49,119 bases of DNA. Origin: a virus. Made by a program: the position numbers and the translations under genes. The stretch covers positions 1 to 49,119 of IMG/VR virus record IMGVR_UViG_3300032268_000604; one strand, written 5' to 3'. Positions 19,626 to 29,578 of the stretch are shown here, piece by piece (the stretch's first letter is position 1; each line of letters opens with the position of its first letter). Below the pieces are notes generated by a model. That model saw only the letters and a list, made by a program, of their open reading frames with translations, searched no databases and was not told where the DNA came from.

Positions 19626-20597
19626 ATGGCAAAAAAGTTTTTAGTTAGTATTGATCTCAACAAAAATGAGTTACTCAATGCTAGAATTCAAAATTTAGGG
19701 GCAGCACCAAGCAGCCCAGTATCAGGTCAGGTTTACTATAACACTGGCGACAACATTCTGTATTTCTGGAATGGCACACAATGGATTTCTACTTCTGGTT
19801 CTTTAGAGGTAATTACAGATGCAATTGGTTCTTATGTAGAAGGCGGAGTTGGCTTAACAAAGTCATTTAATGATGCAACTAACGTAACAACAATAGATCT
19901 AGACAACACAGCGGTAACAGCAGGAACATACGGATCAACAAGCAAAACAGTAACATTTACAGTAGACCCACAAGGTAGATTAACTAGCGCAAGTGATGCC
20001 AATATTTCTATTAACCTTGCCACACAAACTACTGGTGACTATGTATCAACAATAATTGGTACAGCCAATGAAGTAACGGTTGCTCCAAACAGCGGATCTA
20101 ATGCAGCAGTAACTATTGGACTTCCAGACAACGTAACAATATCTGGAGACCTACAAGTTAATGGTAACCTTAATGTACAGGGAACTTTAAACGCTGTAAA
20201 CACCACAGAAATTGATATTGCAGACAATACAATTAGACTTAATACTGGCTTTGCAGGAACACCTGTTGCAGATGCTGGAATTATCGTTGAGCGTGGTACA
20301 GAATCAGATGTTTCACTAGTCTGGAAAGAAAGCGCATCACAGTGGCAGCTAACAAATAACGGTGGAAACTTTCACGGAATTGCAAGAAAATTTGCTGCAG
20401 TATTATCAGATTCTTTAACAACATATACGGTAACACACAATCTTGGAACTTCAGATGTAACAGTTCAAATTTACGAATCAGCTAGCCCATTTTCACAAGT
20501 TGAGGCAGATGTAAAAAGAACAAGCTCAAATGTCGTAACAGTAGATTTTGCCCAAGCACCAACAGCTGGACAATATAAAGTTGTAATTGTAGGATAA
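19626..20597 (+). CDS. Minor tail / fibre protein
   Basis: 323 residues. Begins with the common phage fibre block ELLNARIQNLGAAPSSPVSGQVYYNTGDNILYFWNGTQW. Middle has beta-helix-like repeats (VTISGDLQVNGNLNVQGTLNAVNTTEIDIADNTIRLNTG) typical of trimeric fibres. C-terminal beta-sandwich. Ribosome binding site AAAAGGAG. Confidence 0.8.
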   Translation: MAKKFLVSIDLNKNELLNARIQNLGAAPSSPVSGQVYYNTGDNILYFWNGTQWISTSGSLEVITDAIGSYVEGGVGLTKSFNDATNVTTIDLDNTAVTAGTYGSTSKTVTFTVDPQGRLTSASDANISINLATQTTGDYVSTIIGTANEVTVAPNSGSNAAVTIGLPDNVTISGDLQVNGNLNVQGTLNAVNTTEIDIADNTIRLNTGFAGTPVADAGIIVERGTESDVSLVWKESASQWQLTNNGGNFHGIARKFAAVLSDSLTTYTVTHNLGTSDVTVQIYESASPFSQVEADVKRTSSNVVTVDFAQAPTAGQYKVVIVG

Positions 20598-20598
20598 A

Positions 20599-21066
20599 AT
20601 GTCAAGAAAAATGGTTGTTCCTCTTAACCTATTAACTATGTCTACGGATCCAGTTTCTGCAATTGAGGGCGATGTGTATTTTAATGTTTTAACTAAAAAC
20701 ATAAGAATATATAATGGTTTATCTTGGCTAGAGCTAACTCCTCCAAGTGACGACCCCACACCATTTTATCCACATACGCATGCTTTTGATGGATCGGTAC
20801 ATAGTATCGATGTCCAAAATGTTATAAGATTTGATTCATTTAATGATCAAGCAGGACCGCAAGCAAATATCCCACAAGTTGTGGGAATAGAAGGAGGAGA
20901 ACCGATGTCAAATAATGATAGCGGAACGTATCAAGATTTAACTCTACTAGATGGAGGAGAGTATAACTCTATGTTTGAACCAGAAATTGATGATATAATT
21001 ATCGAAGGCGGATCAGCAGCCCCATCCTTAGAAGATGAAATTTTAGACCTTGGAGACTCAAACTAA
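20599..21066 (+). CDS. Tail-associated protein with acidic C-terminus
   Basis: 155 residues. The first 50 residues repeat the fibre motif EGDVYFNVLTKNIRIYNGLSWLEL. The remainder is very acidic with repeated D/E-G-G segments (IDDIIIEGGSAAPSLEDEILD). Starts one base after the previous stop and overlaps the next start. Confidence 0.65.
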   Translation: MSRKMVVPLNLLTMSTDPVSAIEGDVYFNVLTKNIRIYNGLSWLELTPPSDDPTPFYPHTHAFDGSVHSIDVQNVIRFDSFNDQAGPQANIPQVVGIEGGEPMSNNDSGTYQDLTLLDGGEYNSMFEPEIDDIIIEGGSAAPSLEDEILDLGDSN

Positions 21067-22742
21067 TGGCAATTAGAATTCAACTTAAAAGAGACTTGGC
21101 CCAAAACTGGACTCTGCATAACCCTATTCTTTTAAACGGAGAAATTGGTATTGAAACAGATACCTTAAAGTTTAAAATTGGAAACGGTGGTAGATGGAAT
21201 GATCAAGCATCATATGCATTTAAACCTGGAGAAGCAAACGGTTTAGCTACACTAAACTCAACAGGTAAATTAGCAGTTTCACAGCTACCAGATAGTTTTT
21301 CTATTAACGCCGATATTGCAAATGCATTATCTTTGCTATCAACAACCAATTTACCAGAAGGTACAAATAAATATTTTACCAATGCAAGAGCAATATCTGC
21401 AGTTGGAACAGCAATAGCAGATGCAATTGCACTTGAAGTTACAAATAGAAATCAAGCAATATCTACAGCCAAAACAGAAGCAATTGCAACCGCATCTTTA
21501 GATGCAGCATCTAAGGCTGATGCTGCACAATCTGCAGCAATTTCCGCAGCAGCACTAGATGCAACTTCTAAGTCTAATGCCGTGCAATCTGCAGCAATTT
21601 CCGCAGCATCTGCAGCAGCTGATACAAAAATAACAAATTATAATGCATCTGTAACTGGAGCAATTAGCTCTGCGGTAAATGCAGAAGCAATTGCAAGAAA
21701 TGCAGCTATAACCTCAGCGACTCAAGCCTTGACCACATCAAATATTGCAGAAGGATCTAGACTTTATTTTACAAATGCTAGAGCAGTATCAGCAATAACT
21801 GGTAGCCTTACTACTACTGGAATTACAGAAGGCACAAACTTATATTTTACAAATGCTAGAGCAGTATCAGCATTAAATGCAAAAACAACAGAAATTTTAG
21901 GAAATGCTTTAGACGCAGTTGATTCACTAGATATAAAAATTACAGGAGCTGGCGGATCAATAGATACAGCAATAGATACAGTATTAGAAACAACTGTTCC
22001 TGAAGCAGATAGAAATATATCTGGTGGTTTTGCTGGATTAGATTCAAATGGATTACTACAGACATCTGTTATACCATCCACAATTGCAAGAGTTTCGGAT
22101 ATATCAAATGCGGTATCAAGTTTAGTTAATTCTGCACCAGGAGCGCTAGATACACTTGGAGAATTAGCATCTGCTTTGCAATCAAATGAAAGCGGAGTAA
22201 CTGCATTAACCACATCAATTGGCCTGAAGCTTTCAACAACAGATGCGGCATCAACATATGCAACAATAACAAATCTTGCGCTAAAAGCTCCAATAGCTAA
22301 TCCTACATTTACTGGAACAGTAACAATTCCAGCAGGAGCCTCTATATCTGGCTATTTAACAACAGCAAATGCTGCTTCAACATATTTAACGATTGCAAAT
22401 GCAGCATCTTCTTATGTTACATCTACTGGCTTACAAAATACATTGACATCTGGAGGATATCTTGAAGAAGCTGATAGAAACGTAGCGTCTGGTTTTGCAG
22501 GAGTAAATGCAAGCGGATACATTCTTCCAAGTTTAATTGAAAGCGGAGCTATAACAAATGAAAAACTACTAAATAGCCAAATTACAATTAATGGAAATGC
22601 AGTATCACTCGGAGGAAACTTAACAGTAACTGCTGGATATTCAAATTCAAACACCTCAATAGGTTCAAATGTAATATCATATGGAACTAGCGCTACTCCA
22701 CCATCTGGAACTGCCGTCGGCGATATATATATTCAGTACTAG
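21066..22742 (+). CDS. Tail fibre with Mtd-N-like domain and alanine-rich repeats
   Basis: 558 residues. IRIQLKRDLAQNWTLHNPILLNGEIGIETDTLKFKIGNGGRWN is the N-terminal domain found in major tropism determinant-like fibres. Then come repeats of EGTNKYFTNARAVSA (three copies, about 96-255) and alanine-rich ASKADAAQSAAISAA stretches that probably form long coiled-coil shafts. The C-terminus is beta-rich. A homologous gene lies at 27839. No reverse transcriptase or diversity-generating template is seen. Confidence 0.75.
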   Translation: MAIRIQLKRDLAQNWTLHNPILLNGEIGIETDTLKFKIGNGGRWNDQASYAFKPGEANGLATLNSTGKLAVSQLPDSFSINADIANALSLLSTTNLPEGTNKYFTNARAISAVGTAIADAIALEVTNRNQAISTAKTEAIATASLDAASKADAAQSAAISAAALDATSKSNAVQSAAISAASAAADTKITNYNASVTGAISSAVNAEAIARNAAITSATQALTTSNIAEGSRLYFTNARAVSAITGSLTTTGITEGTNLYFTNARAVSALNAKTTEILGNALDAVDSLDIKITGAGGSIDTAIDTVLETTVPEADRNISGGFAGLDSNGLLQTSVIPSTIARVSDISNAVSSLVNSAPGALDTLGELASALQSNESGVTALTTSIGLKLSTTDAASTYATITNLALKAPIANPTFTGTVTIPAGASISGYLTTANAASTYLTIANAASSYVTSTGLQNTLTSGGYLEEADRNVASGFAGVNASGYILPSLIESGAITNEKLLNSQITINGNAVSLGGNLTVTAGYSNSNTSIGSNVISYGTSATPPSGTAVGDIYIQY

Positions 22743-22751
22743 GAGCTAAAA

Positions 22752-25496
22752 ATGTCTATTAAAATATTTGATGGCTCAAGTTGGAAAAATTCAAAATTAG
22801 TTAAGCTTTATGACGGAGCCACATGGCAATTCGCTAAAAAAGCTTTTACTTGGAATGGATCTGCTTGGGTTGAAATATATAGTGGGCAATCTAATATTTC
22901 TTTACCAGAATTTACATGGTCTGCTGGATCATTTGGAGCTGGAGTAGGACAAACAGTAAGTGTTAGCAATGGAACTTGGGCTATACCTCCAGAATCATAT
23001 AAGTATCAGTGGCAAAAAGGATACAATGTCCAAGGCTCTACAACACAATGGGAAGACTTGCCAAATGGAACTTCAAACAGCTATCCTCTAACTGCAAGTC
23101 AAGTAGGATATTTTATTAGATGTAAAGTTATTGCAGTTAATGGGTCTTCAGATAGTGAGCCAGTATATGCATCAATTGATAGCTCACCACTACCTCCACA
23201 AAGAATAGCAAATGCAACAGCATTTGTTCAACAAGATGGCAGCGGATATATAAACGGATCAATAAGATTTTTTTGGGATGTTTCTGAAGGTGCAGATGGA
23301 TATAAGGTATGGTATCAAGGACCAGGAATTCCTTACACAGAATTAACAATTGTTGGAAAACAAAATAACTTATTTGATAAAGATTTTGGGTCTCCAGATT
23401 TAGCATTTTTAATTGGCAAAACAACAATGTCAATTTCTGTGCAGCCTTATAATGACACAAGCCAAGCTTTGTCTTGGTGGCAATGGGCAACAGCGCAGCC
23501 TAACTTTAAATTTACTGGTAATGGGCAAAGCAAAGATATTCTTGATTTACTACCTAAAAAGCCATCTGTAACTTCAACAATAGAAGCAATATCTCCATAC
23601 GTTTATGACACAGCTCTTAGAATTAATTGGAATGCTATTAATATTAATCAAACTCAATATGAAATATACTATGAATCATTTAATGATGAAGTAAATGAAA
23701 TGCAGTGGATTTGGTATCGTGGCCCAGTAATTTCATCAAGCAATTCTGCTTATATACAAACTGGTCCAGGCGTAGAAACTGGACCCTGGAAGGTTAGAGT
23801 TTATGGCACAGAAAGAGGATTTTCTGGATACATAGATGCAGTTGCTGGTAAAGCTACATCGGCAAATATTAAGCCAACAGGCGGAACAGCTTTTCTTTCA
23901 TCAAATGGTGCAGTTTATGCAGGTACTACATTATATGGATCTACATCTGGATGGACGCCGAACCCAACATCTACATCAGTATCAATTGTAGGTGTTGCAA
24001 ATAGAACACCATCGTCTGTATCAGATGGAGCAGTATTTGCAAGCGGAGTAAGTCCTTCATATACAGTAGACTCAGTAGATGTTGGAGCTGGTACACGTTT
24101 TAGAGCATTTGCTACAGCAACAAATAGCGCTGGAACTTCAGATCCAGTTGGATCAGCATCTGTTGCTATAGCTACGGTAAACCCACCAACATCTGTAGTA
24201 GTCCCAAATTTTGTTGGTCAATCAGGTGCCAGTAATGGAACAAACTATGTAATTTATCATGCGGCAGGAACTGGAACTTCAAACAATTCGATTGTTGGAA
24301 AAATTGCAAGTCAAAGCCCAGGAGCTGGAACATATTCAGTTCCTCAAAATCAGTTGCCATTAACCGTAAGCGTAAGCTCTTATGTATACGAAGAACCAGC
24401 AGTAACTTATGTTTATACTCCAAACTATGTTGGCACATATACTTCAGACGGTGTCAATGGAGATTGGAATTTAACAACAAATCAAAACACTGGAACTTCT
24501 GATCCAGCATTAGATGGAAAAATTGTTGCACAGTCACCTATAGCTGGCTCTGCATATGATACAAGATATATTTCATTGCCAGCATCTGTCAGCATTAATA
24601 GATATCAATATCAAGCACCAGGATACGCCATATATGTAAGATGTAATGGATTTAGCGGTGCATATAGCGGAGGATACGGATCACCATCAGGTGGAGCTGC
24701 AACAAGTTATATCTATGGGCAAACACAAAATCCTAATCTTAGTAGCGATCAAATTATAGCTATATTGGGAATACCAAATGCATGCTATGTTCCTCCATTT
24801 GGATTTACACCATTTGGGTTTACACCATTTGGGTTTACACCATTTGGGTTTACACCGTTTGGGTTTACACCATTTGGGTTTACACCGTTTTCGTTTACAC
24901 CAGTTAAATCAATTGGTGCAGATACACTTGTAGCATCAAAGGTCCCAGAAGGATTAACACTAGCGCACAACCTTTCAGTTGGAGACATTTTGTATTCTGC
25001 CGATATTGAAGGCTTAGATCTTTCATCTGGGCAAACATTGTCTGAATATTTAGGATCATGGTCAACAGAAAATCCTAGCATCAACACAAACCTTGAAACA
25101 ACAATTGTTTCATTGTCTGCAAGAATTGTTGACAAGGTTGTTGTAATCAATGGAAACAAATACTCTTACTCGCATTATATTCTAGTTAAAAGAGACAACG
25201 CTACTCAATTTGTAAAGGTAAATGAAGTGCTTGAGTCTGACATGGTGTTTAGCCCACTACTTGATTCATGGCAGCCAATAATAGACTTTAAAGTTCTTGA
25301 TGGTAAAGAGCTTGTAATATCAATTAACACCGAACCTTACGATGTATTTTTTACAGATAATGCTATTGTTCACGACTCTCATGAGTTTGATGAAAATACA
25401 CCTGGAGCAATAACATCTTCCGACCAGAATCTTTCACAAGCATTAGAAACAATTTATCAAGAATGGAAGCTTTCTCAGGAAAACCCTTCTACTTAA
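22752..25496 (+). CDS. Large adhesin with PASTA-like and FGFTP repeats and a Hint-like domain
   Basis: 914 residues. The N-terminus has short repeats (VKLYDGATWQ, FTWNGSAWVEIY), then several Ig/fibronectin-like domains. Two PASTA-like units follow (VPNFVGQ...GKIASQSPGAGT and YTPNYVGT...GKIVAQSPIAGS, about 475-620). Residues 683-717 are seven FGFTP-type pentapeptides. The last about 195 residues resemble a Hint (intein/hedgehog) fold: LSVGDILYSADIEG, SHYILVKRD, WQPIIDF, EPYDVFFTDNAIVHDS. The usual N-terminal Cys and final HN are missing, so splicing is unlikely. Likely a receptor-binding or processed tail protein. Confidence 0.7.
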   Translation: MSIKIFDGSSWKNSKLVKLYDGATWQFAKKAFTWNGSAWVEIYSGQSNISLPEFTWSAGSFGAGVGQTVSVSNGTWAIPPESYKYQWQKGYNVQGSTTQWEDLPNGTSNSYPLTASQVGYFIRCKVIAVNGSSDSEPVYASIDSSPLPPQRIANATAFVQQDGSGYINGSIRFFWDVSEGADGYKVWYQGPGIPYTELTIVGKQNNLFDKDFGSPDLAFLIGKTTMSISVQPYNDTSQALSWWQWATAQPNFKFTGNGQSKDILDLLPKKPSVTSTIEAISPYVYDTALRINWNAININQTQYEIYYESFNDEVNEMQWIWYRGPVISSSNSAYIQTGPGVETGPWKVRVYGTERGFSGYIDAVAGKATSANIKPTGGTAFLSSNGAVYAGTTLYGSTSGWTPNPTSTSVSIVGVANRTPSSVSDGAVFASGVSPSYTVDSVDVGAGTRFRAFATATNSAGTSDPVGSASVAIATVNPPTSVVVPNFVGQSGASNGTNYVIYHAAGTGTSNNSIVGKIASQSPGAGTYSVPQNQLPLTVSVSSYVYEEPAVTYVYTPNYVGTYTSDGVNGDWNLTTNQNTGTSDPALDGKIVAQSPIAGSAYDTRYISLPASVSINRYQYQAPGYAIYVRCNGFSGAYSGGYGSPSGGAATSYIYGQTQNPNLSSDQIIAILGIPNACYVPPFGFTPFGFTPFGFTPFGFTPFGFTPFGFTPFSFTPVKSIGADTLVASKVPEGLTLAHNLSVGDILYSADIEGLDLSSGQTLSEYLGSWSTENPSINTNLETTIVSLSARIVDKVVVINGNKYSYSHYILVKRDNATQFVKVNEVLESDMVFSPLLDSWQPIIDFKVLDGKELVISINTEPYDVFFTDNAIVHDSHEFDENTPGAITSSDQNLSQALETIYQEWKLSQENPST
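24798..24902 (+). repeat. FGFTP repeat, seven 15-bp units
   Basis: Six FGFTP and one FSFTP pentapeptide, encoded by nearly identical 15-bp units (TTTGGGTTTACACCA type). The low third-base variation suggests recent expansion. Confidence 0.9.
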
Positions 25497-25506
25497 TAAT
25501 AAATTC

Positions 25507-25515
25507 TGATATAAT
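25507..25515 (+). promoter_or_regulatory. Extended -10 promoter (TGaTATAAT)
   Basis: TGATATAAT about 33 nt before the ATG at 25548, which has an AAGGGGGG ribosome binding site. It separates the two halves of the fibre block. Confidence 0.65.
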
Positions 25516-25547
25516 TAACACTAGTACATATTTTACAAGGGGGGGCA

Positions 25548-26099
25548 ATGGCAACTTCATTTCCTACATCAAAAGACAACCTATCAAACCCAGCAGCAAC
25601 AGATGAGCTAACGGGGCATGCTGCACAGCATGCCAACGCTAATGATGCTATCGAGGCAATTGAAAATGTTCTTGGAGTCACAAATTCTGCGGACAGCTCT
25701 ACAATCACTTATAAGGTAAACAACCTTTCTACAGCAGTCGCTAGTATAACAAACAACACTGATACTATTTCTACGCTTTTGGGCCTAGAGGGAAACAATG
25801 ATCTTGAAGTAACGGGTATTGAAAATCCTACTCAGATAGATCACTTTGCAGCAGATACCTGGAGAAGCGTTCAGTACTCTTTGCAAATAACAAAAAATGC
25901 ATACTTCTACAGATCTAATCTGACAGCAGTAAGCGATGGAGTCGATGTTCATGTTGTAGAATCCGACATTGTATCCAACACAAATACAAGTCTATTTACT
26001 TATACATTTGAACAAAATTCAGGTATAATTAGTTTTAAGGTAGCTCCAGTTTCTGGTGCAATAACCGCTAGATTTACAAGAACAGCAATAAAAATATAA
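25548..26099 (+). CDS. Tail protein, fibre-associated
   Basis: 183 residues. SFPTSKDNLSNPAATDELTGHAAQHANANDAIEAIENVLG is a common N-terminal block in phage tail and fibre proteins, with a T-x-L-x-G-H-x2-Q-H core. The C-terminal half is a beta-rich domain. Ordinary structural gene at the start of the second fibre cassette. Confidence 0.7.
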   Translation: MATSFPTSKDNLSNPAATDELTGHAAQHANANDAIEAIENVLGVTNSADSSTITYKVNNLSTAVASITNNTDTISTLLGLEGNNDLEVTGIENPTQIDHFAADTWRSVQYSLQITKNAYFYRSNLTAVSDGVDVHVVESDIVSNTNTSLFTYTFEQNSGIISFKVAPVSGAITARFTRTAIKI

Positions 26100-26124
26100 T
26101 AAAGCAGTAAGAGGAGTCATATAA

Positions 26125-27393
26125 ATGGCAACAGTAGTAAAGAATTTTAGAATTAAATCTGGCCTCATTGTTGAAGGTACAACAGGTACAATCAATGGCC
26201 AAAACATACTTACAGAAACAGGCGGAGACGCCTATATCCTCAATCTTGTTGGTGGAGCAACTCTTGTAAAATCTGTAGAAGCAACCCAACTTGAAGTAAG
26301 TGGAGCTGGAAAGCTATCCGTAAAGTCTGGCGTATTTGATGCAGCAGGTTCTGCAGCAGCAGCTCAAGCAGCAGCAATCTCTGCAGCAGCAGCAGATGCA
26401 ACATCAAAGGCTAATGCCGCAGCATCATCTGCAATTTCAGCAGCCGCAACAGATGCTACAACCAAGGTAGCTGCAGAAGCAGCACTTAGAGTATCAGGCG
26501 ATGCAGCTTCAGTTTCAACTGCAGCAGCAGATGCTACAACTAAAGCAGATGCAGCTCAAGCAGCAGCAATCTCTGCAGCATCAGCAGACGCTACAACTAA
26601 GGCCAATGCAGCAAAAGCAGGAGCAGAAGCTACTGCTGCAGCAGCACTTTCAACTGCAATCTCAACAGAGGTTACAAACCGTAATACAGCAATTTCAACT
26701 GCAGTAGATTCATTAGTAGATGGTGCACCAGCACTTCTTAATACATTAAATGAATTGGCAGCAGCAATTAATGATGATGCTAATTACACAACAACTCTTA
26801 CATCAGCATTAGCAACAAAGGCTAATTCATCTGATGTTACAACAGCAATTGCAACTGCAAAGTCAGAAGCAGCAACTGACGCTACAACTAAGGCAAATGC
26901 TGCTCAAGCAGCAGCAGCAACTGACGCTAGCACAAAGGCTACAGCAGCCCAGACAGCAGCAGCAACAGATGCTACAACAAAAGCCAACGCCGCTCAAGCA
27001 GCAGCGGAGGCAACTGCAGCAGCAGCCAATACAGCTCAGCAAGCAGGAACAACAGCATTCACAGCGTTAAACGTAAATGATCAAGCCAAGCAGTTTGCGG
27101 CTTCATCTTCTGGAACAGCATCAGTTGCTGGAACAGCTTATGAGTGGGCAAAGGCAGACTATCGCTCAGCTAAGGTTCTTGTTAAGATTGATAACGCAAC
27201 ACATAACGAAGTTTCAGAAGTTTTAATAACACTAGATGCATCAGATAACGTAGCAATTACAGAATATGCAATTGTCGGAACTAATGGATCAAGAGGAACT
27301 ATTACAGCAGATGTATCAGGTTCAAATGTAAGAATAAGAGTAACTCCAGCAGATAACTCAACAGTTAAAGTATCTGGAACACTTCTTAAATAA
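26125..27393 (+). CDS. Alanine-rich coiled-coil tail fibre
   Basis: 422 residues. After a short head (NFRIKSGLIVEGTTGTINGQNIL) about 200 residues are repeats of A, T, D and K such as ATDATTKANAAQAAA, probably a long triple coiled coil. A segment VDSLVDGAPALLNTLNELAAAINDDANYTTTLTSALATKA recurs in the 27839 fibre. The C-terminal 85 residues form a small beta domain. RBS AGAGGAG. Confidence 0.75.
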   Translation: MATVVKNFRIKSGLIVEGTTGTINGQNILTETGGDAYILNLVGGATLVKSVEATQLEVSGAGKLSVKSGVFDAAGSAAAAQAAAISAAAADATSKANAAASSAISAAATDATTKVAAEAALRVSGDAASVSTAAADATTKADAAQAAAISAASADATTKANAAKAGAEATAAAALSTAISTEVTNRNTAISTAVDSLVDGAPALLNTLNELAAAINDDANYTTTLTSALATKANSSDVTTAIATAKSEAATDATTKANAAQAAAATDASTKATAAQTAAATDATTKANAAQAAAEATAAAANTAQQAGTTAFTALNVNDQAKQFAASSSGTASVAGTAYEWAKADYRSAKVLVKIDNATHNEVSEVLITLDASDNVAITEYAIVGTNGSRGTITADVSGSNVRIRVTPADNSTVKVSGTLLK

Positions 27394-27458
27394 TTAAATA
27401 AAAGGTATGGGGTCCTTCCAAAACCCCACAAAAACAATTAGGGGATATGTGAACTTAA

Positions 27459-27797
27459 ATGGCAACAACAGATAAGAATTTTAGAGTAAAGAATGGCCTC
27501 GTAGTAGAGGGCAATCAAATAACACTGGGGTCTACTCCTGTAGCATTTAACTCAGCCTCGAATCAATTAGAAATTTACATCAACGGAGTTTGGGAGCCAA
27601 TTGCATTGGTTTCTCAGATACCTAGTGATGACACAGTTTCTTGGATGGACATTGGTTTAGCAATAGATTATGATGGCCAGCCAGTATATACAGTTCAGGC
27701 AAATGGTGTAGTTACAACTGCAACTAAATTTGCAGATGGCGGAACACCGACATCAACAAGTGCTTCACTCGTTTTTGACTCAGGCGAAATAGCCTAG
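27459..27797 (+). CDS. Small fibre-associated protein
   Basis: 112 residues. Head NFRVKNGLVVEGNQITLGSTPVAFNSASNQLEIYINGVWEPI matches the heads of neighbouring fibres. No coiled shaft. Possibly a connector or shortened fibre copy. Confidence 0.6.
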   Translation: MATTDKNFRVKNGLVVEGNQITLGSTPVAFNSASNQLEIYINGVWEPIALVSQIPSDDTVSWMDIGLAIDYDGQPVYTVQANGVVTTATKFADGGTPTSTSASLVFDSGEIA

Positions 27798-27811
27798 TTT
27801 AAAACAAAAAA

Positions 27812-27820
27812 TGCTATAAT
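27812..27820 (+). promoter_or_regulatory. Extended -10 promoter (TGcTATAAT)
   Basis: TGCTATAAT, 19 nt before the ATG at 27839, with an AGGAGA site in the short leader. Confidence 0.65.
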
Positions 27821-27838
27821 ATAAAATAGGAGATCAAA

Positions 27839-29557
27839 ATGGCAACAGTAAGAATTCAAGTAAGAAGAGGAACCGCTTCACAGTGGTCCACAACAAACCC
27901 AGTCCTGGCAGCAGGAGAAATGGGTGTTGAGACAGACACAAATAAATTTAAATTTGGTAACGGAACAGCAACATGGTCAGCGCTTTCATACGCTAATGCT
28001 GATACAGCTGGCATTACCGAAATATCACAAGACGCAATTAACGCAGCCCTTTCAATGGGAACTGGTCTTACAAAGACATACAACGATGGCGCAAATACAA
28101 TTACAATTGCAATTGATGACACTGTATGGGCAAATCGATCATACGTAACATCAGCTATTAGCTCATTAAGCAATACAGTAGATTCAACATACATTCCGCT
28201 AGATGATAGAGGGGCAGCCAACGGAGTAGCATCTCTTAATGCACAGGGCAAGGTTCCTACATCAGAAACCGACCTAACTGTTATGGCTACAAGAGCATAC
28301 GCAGAATACCTACAGACACAAGATCTTTTGGCAGTTGATACTCACGCTGCAAAAACAACAAGTGTACATGGAATTCCAGACACTGCACAGATTGCAACTT
28401 TAACAAATGTTGCTTCAGCAAGAACAGACCTTAATGCAGCAATAGTTACAAAATTTGATGAATCAAAAACATATACAGATGCAGAAATTGATACCACTGT
28501 CGCATATGTAGATACTAAGCACGGTATTGCAATGGCAGCAGCAACATCTGCAGAATCAAATGCCGATGCCTATACAGACAGCAAGTCAACTCAAGATCGT
28601 GCATATTCAGATGGAGCACTTTCAGGCCACTCAGTCGACACAACAAATGTTCATGGAATTGCTGACACGCTTCTTCTTGCAACTACAGCAAACGTAGCAA
28701 CCGCTAAATCAGAAGCAATATCTGCCGCTGCAACAGCAGCCGATACCGCTCTTGGCACACACACAGCAGACACTACAAATGTTCACGGAATTGCGGATAC
28801 ATCACTCCTTGCAACTACAGCAAATGTGGCAACTGCTAAATCAGAAGCTATTACAGCAGCTGGAACAGCAGCAGATACAAAGGTGTCAACTGCAGTAGCA
28901 GCACTTACAAAGTCTTCAGTAGGCCTAGCAAATGTTGACAACACAGCAGACTCAGCTAAGCCAGTATCTACAGCACAGGCTTCAGCAATTGCAACTGCTA
29001 AGTCAGAAGCAATCGCAGATGCAACATCACAGGTTAACGCATTGTTAACAGGTGCTCCAGCAGCACTAAATACTCTTGACGAACTTGCAGCAGCACTTGG
29101 TGATGACGCAAACTTTGCATCAACAGTAACAACAAACCTTGCTCTAAAGGCTCCACTTGCTTCACCAACATTTACTGGCACAGTAACAGTTGCAGCAGCA
29201 GGAGTAGCGTTTACAGACGGCACACAGACAAAAGAAGGCGTTCCTTCACGGACACCAATTATTCAGAAAACAGCAGCATACACACTTTCATCTCTTACTG
29301 AAAGAGATAACTTAATTGAAGTTTCTTCTGCTTCAGCAGTAGCAGTTACAATTCCAGAAGATTCAACAGTTAACTACCCAGTTGGAACATCAATTGATAT
29401 TCTTCAGTCAGGTACTGGCCAGGTTTCAATTGCTGGTGCAGGTGGAGTCACAGTTAATGCAACACCAGGATTAAAATTAAGAACCCAGTGGTCATCAGCT
29501 TCCCTTCTAAAGAGAGCAGCAAATACATGGATCGTAATGGGCGATCTTTCAGCTTAA
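27839..29557 (+). CDS. Tail fibre with Mtd-N-like domain and VHGIADT repeats
   Basis: 572 residues. RIQVRRGTASQWSTTNPVLAAGEMGVETDTNKFKFGNG is the same N-terminal domain as in the 21066 gene. Repeats of HTADTTNVHGIADTSLLATTANVATAKSEAI follow, then ASPTFTGTVTVAAAGV and a beta domain whose core (TIPEDSTVNYPVGTSIDILQSGTGQVSIAGAGGVTVN) is common in phage tail proteins. Second copy of the fibre part of the duplicated cassette. Confidence 0.75.
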   Translation: MATVRIQVRRGTASQWSTTNPVLAAGEMGVETDTNKFKFGNGTATWSALSYANADTAGITEISQDAINAALSMGTGLTKTYNDGANTITIAIDDTVWANRSYVTSAISSLSNTVDSTYIPLDDRGAANGVASLNAQGKVPTSETDLTVMATRAYAEYLQTQDLLAVDTHAAKTTSVHGIPDTAQIATLTNVASARTDLNAAIVTKFDESKTYTDAEIDTTVAYVDTKHGIAMAAATSAESNADAYTDSKSTQDRAYSDGALSGHSVDTTNVHGIADTLLLATTANVATAKSEAISAAATAADTALGTHTADTTNVHGIADTSLLATTANVATAKSEAITAAGTAADTKVSTAVAALTKSSVGLANVDNTADSAKPVSTAQASAIATAKSEAIADATSQVNALLTGAPAALNTLDELAAALGDDANFASTVTTNLALKAPLASPTFTGTVTVAAAGVAFTDGTQTKEGVPSRTPIIQKTAAYTLSSLTERDNLIEVSSASAVAVTIPEDSTVNYPVGTSIDILQSGTGQVSIAGAGGVTVNATPGLKLRTQWSSASLLKRAANTWIVMGDLSA

Positions 29558-29578
29558 AGAAACTTAGGAGACATATAA

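Noticed and set aside
21066-22742. Diversity-generating retroelement target, suggested by the Mtd-like N-terminus
   Set aside because: No reverse transcriptase, template/variable repeat pair or C-type lectin fold is visible; only the N-terminal fibre domain is shared.
24785-25159. Minus frame with NGVNP repeats (also 30115-30567)
   Set aside because: Reverse reading of the FGFTP repeats; the plus frames are continuous and belong to the tail block.
24903-25496. Active intein in the adhesin
   Set aside because: The N-terminal nucleophile and terminal Asn are missing and no C-terminal extein of note follows, so only a Hint-like fold is claimed.
26501-27070. Glutamine-rich plus-strand frames (QLQ, QQQ repeats)
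   Set aside because: Out-of-frame reading of the alanine codons in the coiled-coil fibre gene.
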